From Pelargonium cotyledonis (Eukaryota; Streptophyta; Magnoliopsida; Geraniales; Geraniaceae): a stretch of DNA of 21,510 nt. The position numbers and the translations under genes are program-made. The notes beneath the pieces are model-generated. The model ran no database searches and was not told the origin of the DNA. It was given only the letters and a program-made list of their open reading frames with translations. The stretch lies in the NCBI GenBank assembly GCA_036897625.1, contig JAYMTA010001150.1, positions 1 through 21,510 on the forward strand, in the 5' to 3' direction. This document shows, piece by piece, positions 17,581-21,510 of this stretch; the first letter of the stretch is position 1, and each line of letters begins with the position of its first letter.

Positions 17581-18640
17581 TGTTGGGACCCAAAATGTTA
17601 AAAGTGAGGACGGTGCTTTGGAAAAACTGTAGCACTTTATTTCTTAAAAGAATTTGTGGACCTTTCTTCAATTATATACAAAATGAATGCAAAAGGATGG
17701 ACCATGTAACAATAATGAGAGACCATAGATCAAATATAGGTTGCTATAACTATATAATATATTTTAAAAATATTAGAAAATTTGTAGGACCCCAAGAACA
17801 TGAGATGATGAGAAGTGAAGTATCAAAGTTTATGGTACCCTTATCCTAACTTTAGGGTTTTATGGCCCAAGAAATTAATAAAGAAAATAGTATATAGTTT
17901 TATTGAGAGATGAGTAATGATGAAATTGGTCCAACCTATACATGTGATGGGTCAATCGATGTCCTTTACAATTATCAATGATTATGGAGGGACCATTTGG
18001 AGACGCTGTTCTTGTTTCTATTTTTAGATTTTGTATCGTCTCTTCTTCGGCATTGTTGTGTTCTTCATTTCTAGTTTCTTCATCTTTCCTTTTCAATCTT
18101 TTCCTCCAAATGGGTGGTTTGTTTATGAATTATTGATGAAATGAGAAATGCATGTAATGAATGCGAAAACTTCGTGTCTTATTATTTTGAAGGGTTAATT
18201 AGACGGTTCTGTCTGTTCTGAACTCACATATTTTTCCGAACTTAGCCCATAATTAGGGTTCTATTTTGTCTCAACTATTGCTAACTATTTTTTTTATCAT
18301 TAAACTTATTCAAGTAGTTGTAGACAGTTTTTAAGTGTCATGTTAATGTTTGTTTGTACGCCATCACGTTATGTTAGATACAACATCCACGTATGCATAT
18401 CACATCAGAAAAAATGTTGTGTTTCATTATTATTTTTTACATCGCATATAGTTAAAACGGTGTCTTTTTAGTTGTGAATGATGAAAAAGTGAAACCATAC
18501 AATAATGTGACATGTACACGTGCATGAACTCCGCACATGACGTGATGTGAAAACGTGCCAACAAATGCTGAAGTGACACCTCACAATCGTCTATATATAA
18601 CCAGTTGAGTAAGTTTAATTAATTAAAAAAAAAATTTACA
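17581..18640. other. AT-rich intergenic DNA, no gene seen
   Basis: Short open frames exist on both strands but show no recognisable domain. The stretch 18190-18610, with repeated acgtg/cacgt-containing words and a tatatata segment near 18590, has the look of a decayed non-coding element, but I could not pair its ends. Confidence 0.35.
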
Positions 18641-18644
18641 AAAG

Positions 18645-18840
18645 TTAGCGGTTGATGCGCTTTGGGTTTCTTTTAAGGCCTCATGTTCGAGTCTCCTTAC
18701 CAACGGATTGAGTGCCTGGATTCATGAAGTTAAAGGGAGAGCTAACAACTAACAAAATTGACGCCCTCTCTAGGGATTGAGAAATACAAACATTTACAGG
18801 TCTGTTTGTCTCATTACTTATGAAAAACAAAAAACAAAAC
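18645..18840 (+). mobile_element. Candidate SINE with tRNA-like head
   Basis: The run gttagcggttgatgcgcttt resembles a degenerate box A. About 30 nt later, tgttcgagtctcc matches box B (GGTTCGANTCC) at one or two mismatches. The tail ends in an A-rich gaaaaacaaaaaacaaaac at 18822-18840, as expected for a SINE 3' end. It differs in sequence from the other SINEs in this window. No target-site duplication was secured. Confidence 0.4.
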
Positions 18841-19657
18841 AAGCTCTAATACTAAGGCTAAACGAATAAATAAAAGTACAAAGCGATTGAAATCGATCAT
18901 TTAACTTGATTTTGAATTATCGATGTTCATTTCAAGAAAAAGATTTGCAATTCGGACAATATACAGATCGAACTTGAAGATCTATAGTAATTAAACAAAT
19001 AAATAGCACATTTACCACATTTGATGGAGACGATGTTGTTGTAATATTTTATATTAAATGGAAGAGTTAGGGTTTAATGATCTCCAATAATTACAGACAA
19101 AACCTGAAGGACTGTTCTACTACAACAGTGAAAGAGAGGAACACATGACATAATGCCAAAACCTAAAAGGAGGTAAAGAGACAACAAATGAGTTGAGACA
19201 TTTTGACCCACCACTTCTACAAAGTAATTGCCATTTTCAACTCATTTGTTACAATTACATTGGGTTTTAATTAGTGTTTCATCACAACTAGAGTCTAGGG
19301 TTTAGGATTTTTGTGCTCTACCTAGAATTTTACCCCTTCAAAATGAGTTATTATCTCGTAAATACACCGACGAGAGAACTCTTTTAGGTGCAGACGACAA
19401 TGTTGATCACGTATTAGGTTCAGTGATAATTATTCTGTATTTTTCTTTTGCATGTTGAATGCTGAAATATAATATTGAAGTGTAAATGAAAACTTGAACT
19501 ATCAGTTTAAGTTTTTACCTGAGATAGATCTTTAATATTTAGATATTTTATAAAGCGTTTTGATGTATAAGTTATAAATAATTGTAGGCAATTTCTTTGT
19601 TTTTCATAACTTGCGTGAAATTTTTCATAATTTGTTGAAAAGAGTTTAACCTTTTTT
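18841..19657. other. AT-rich intergenic DNA, no gene seen
   Basis: No coding region, RNA gene or recognisable repeat is visible before the G-run. Confidence 0.45.
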
Positions 19658-19680
19658 GGGGGGGAGGGGGGGGTGGGGGG
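19658..19680 (+). repeat. G-run, potential G-quadruplex
   Basis: Seven Gs, A, eight Gs, T and six Gs follow each other with only single-base interruptions. This is enough for four G-tracts of three with very short loops. It stands out in strongly AT-rich DNA, with no gene next to it. Sequence errors are common in such runs, so exact lengths may be unreliable. Confidence 0.8.
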
Positions 19681-19861
19681 TTGTTTTACCTACAACCAAC
19701 TACTCTACTGCAAGAAAGTCCTTTCGCATCAGCTCTAACCAAATCTGTCACCTTCACATACAAGTTGCAATGAATACACCGATCCTCAAGGCCCAAGAGC
19801 CTCCCATAACCGCGATCTTAAATCGACAACCATATTACTCTCTCAACACTCATAATAAATA

Positions 19862-20112
19862 CTCTCTTCGTCCGAAAATGAGTGTCTTATTTATCTAAAT
19901 TTTTTGCTTCAAAATGAGTGTCCTGTTTATATTTTTAGGCTATTATATTATTATTTTCCCATATTACCCTTATCACTTATGCACATAGACAGATTTGCAT
20001 ATGAGGTGTAGGTGAAAAAATGAGGGTAATATTGAAAATACACTAAATTATCTTGTAATTTTTAATTTTTACAAAAAATAAAAACAAAACACTCATTTTG
20101 AGATTGATTGAG
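19862..20112. mobile_element. Stowaway-like MITE (Tc1/mariner type)
   Basis: The left end, ctctcttcgtccgaaaatga, and the reverse complement of the right end, ctcaatcaatctcaaaatga, form terminal inverted repeats sharing the core AAAATGAGTGT. The dinucleotide TA flanks both sides (19860-19861 and 20113-20114). Length of about 250 bp, AT-rich interior, lack of coding capacity and the CTC..TCGTCCG-like end are typical of Stowaway. A second internal copy of aaaatgagtgtcc occurs near 19912. The right end has diverged, so it is probably not recent. Confidence 0.83.
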
Positions 20113-20114
20113 TA

Positions 20115-20831
20115 TTCACTTATCATTCGCGGGTCAGCATGTCCCGAATATCCACTTGAGTTTTCTTCGTCCGTGATCTATAAATGTCATGTATTGAACG
20201 AGCAAAAGATACGTTGACAATACTCAATTGAATTCATAAAATACACGCTCATTCTACCAAATAATTATTCTTTCTAGAAAATCAAATAAATGTTTGGATC
20301 ATCTTGTATATTCCTCTACATTGTATCCTCAGATCTTGCCAGATAAATTGTTGGACTCTGTATGATTGATCATAGGAGCTGCAACGTATTTATGACATTC
20401 TTTTGGTTTGTGGACTCATTGAGATTTTTAACCATTTTTTGAGATGGGAGTGTTGTAGCTTTGTCCTCCACACACAACATATGCCCACAATAGTCTTATC
20501 AAATGTCACCAATTTGGTGCATTAATATTGTAACTCACACATTCGACCAAGGAATAAATTTTGAACAGTCACATGATTCGTATACAGAAATGTTACCTTG
20601 GACCTGCTCTTCAATGGTACTCTATATTGAGCTCAAAATTAGAGGTAAGTAATGCTCATACTTGGCCAATAATCGACCAAATATACATGCCTATAATTTC
20701 GTGATAATTTGTTAGCTCGAACGTTACTCGTGGGACACGACTAATTAATCAGTGTCTACATGTCTAGGGTTGGTCTCTTTTTTCCTTCATGTGACCTAGT
20801 TAATAGTGAAAAAAAAATTCGAGTAATTTGC
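20115..20831. other. AT-rich intergenic DNA, no gene seen
   Basis: No coding sequence, RNA gene or repeat was recognised between the Stowaway element and the hAT element. Confidence 0.45.
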
Positions 20832-20839
20832 TTCCCTGT

Positions 20840-21136
20840 CAGGGGCGGCCCTACCATAAGGCTGGTGAAGCCGTCGCTTTAGGCCCCCGTCTTGGTGAGG
20901 GCCCCCAAAACATATTTTCATTTAGTTGCAGCCTGAAACTGCAGTTATATTCGCAGCTAAATAAAGAAAACAGCAACTGCACCAATTTAATTGCATTTTT
21001 AAACCGCAACTAAGGTCCCATTTTATAAATAAGTTTTAATTAAAAAAACAAAAGTAATTTTATAGTTTTTTTTTAATTTTAGAGGCCTCATTTTGTAATT
21101 TCGCTTTAGGCCTCTCGTAACGTCGGGCTGCCCCTG
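20840..21136. mobile_element. Non-autonomous hAT-type element with perfect 8-bp target duplication
   Basis: The element is 297 bp, starts caggggcggcccta and ends gggctgcccctg, giving inverted ends CAGGGGCRGCCC with one mismatch over 12 bases. The 8-bp direct repeat ttccctgt flanks it exactly (20832-20839 and 21137-21144); an 8-bp duplication is the hallmark of the hAT superfamily. The word cgctttaggcc occurs near both ends (20875 and 21103) in the same orientation. It contains no transposase and must have been moved in trans. Confidence 0.9.
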
Positions 21137-21144
21137 TTCCCTGT

Positions 21145-21510
21145 ATTGAAATATTAAGATATGGAACTTCAATTTGATTCGTTGTTCAACGTAAATATTG
21201 ACGAGTCTATAGATTTTAATAACTTTGACAGAAATGTTGACTATGTTGCTAGAGATCACAACATGAGATTTGGCTACCTGGCTCATCGAGTAAACTAAGA
21301 AATGTCGTCCCTTTATTGGTTGAGTTATGGGCAGTGTTGGATATTAACCATTGTTGAAGATTAGAAGTCGATAAAGCAATTATAAAGACCGACTCATCTA
21401 TTGTTTTTGAGCTTATGATTTCTGACTGTATTTTACCTCATCTGTGGACGTCTTTGACTGTTGATTGCAAAGTTAAGGAAGCCCTTAGGAGGAGGTGATG
21501 TTTCAGCATA
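21145..21510 (+). other. Possible LINE RNase H-like remnant at the window edge
   Basis: No intact gene is present. One frame near 21372-21485 reads KAIIKTDSSIVFELM and then TSLTVDCKVKEALRRR, which faintly recalls the LINE RNase H stretch with a conserved (E/T)DS. An earlier frame reads ESIDFNNFDRNVDYVARDHN and matches nothing I know. The window ends here, so this could also be part of an unrelated gene or element. Confidence 0.25.

Noticed and set aside
17508-17849. 113-codon plus-strand open frame
   Set aside because: Its sequence resembles no known protein, it starts within the SINE candidate, and its composition is that of the surrounding AT-rich DNA.
17875-18096. 73-codon minus-strand frame rich in Glu and Lys
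   Set aside because: The charged start reflects a ctt/ttc-rich stretch on the plus strand. No homologue is recognised and no splice or promoter context supports it.

Overview
The window looks like nuclear DNA of a flowering plant, probably a eudicot. It is AT-rich, its genes have many short introns, and it carries plant-type SINEs, a Stowaway MITE, a small hAT element and LINE fragments. I cannot name the species. I do not see a previously undescribed biological system; the most unusual features are structural.

Two protein-coding genes can be rebuilt exon by exon, both on the minus strand. The first (1236-9219) is a complete 25-exon ABC transporter of subfamily C, predicted at 1484 residues. 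It belongs to the vacuolar ABCC1/2/11/12 clade and most resembles the ABCC11/12 type. All splice sites are canonical except one GC-AG intron. Intron 24 contains two perfect inverted repeats that are interleaved rather than nested. The second gene (11669-14163) has four coding exons and encodes a 176-residue secreted protein with an X8 (CBM43) callose-binding domain, of the PDCB / Ole e 10-like group.

Other regions, in order. 1-1235: downstream flank of the transporter, with a short tandem duplication and a SINE copy. 9220-9849: transporter promoter region. About 9850-11025: a roughly 1.2-kb element with degenerate inverted ends, a GC-rich core and a minisatellite. 11026-11668: spacer and 3' UTR of the X8 gene. 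14164-14800: its 5' UTR and promoter. 14800-16170: LINE RNase H fragments on both strands, with a young SINE (17-bp perfect target duplication) between them. 16170-21510: mostly gene-free AT-rich DNA with two tRNA-like SINE-head candidates, a strong G-run, a Stowaway MITE, a 297-bp hAT-type element with a perfect 8-bp target duplication, and a possible RNase H-like remnant at the right edge.

The two genes are likely independent: one encodes a vacuolar membrane pump, the other a cell-wall/plasmodesmal carbohydrate-binding protein. Nothing indicates that they act together. Exon boundaries were chosen by reading frame, splice consensus and remembered family sequences; no alignment program was run.
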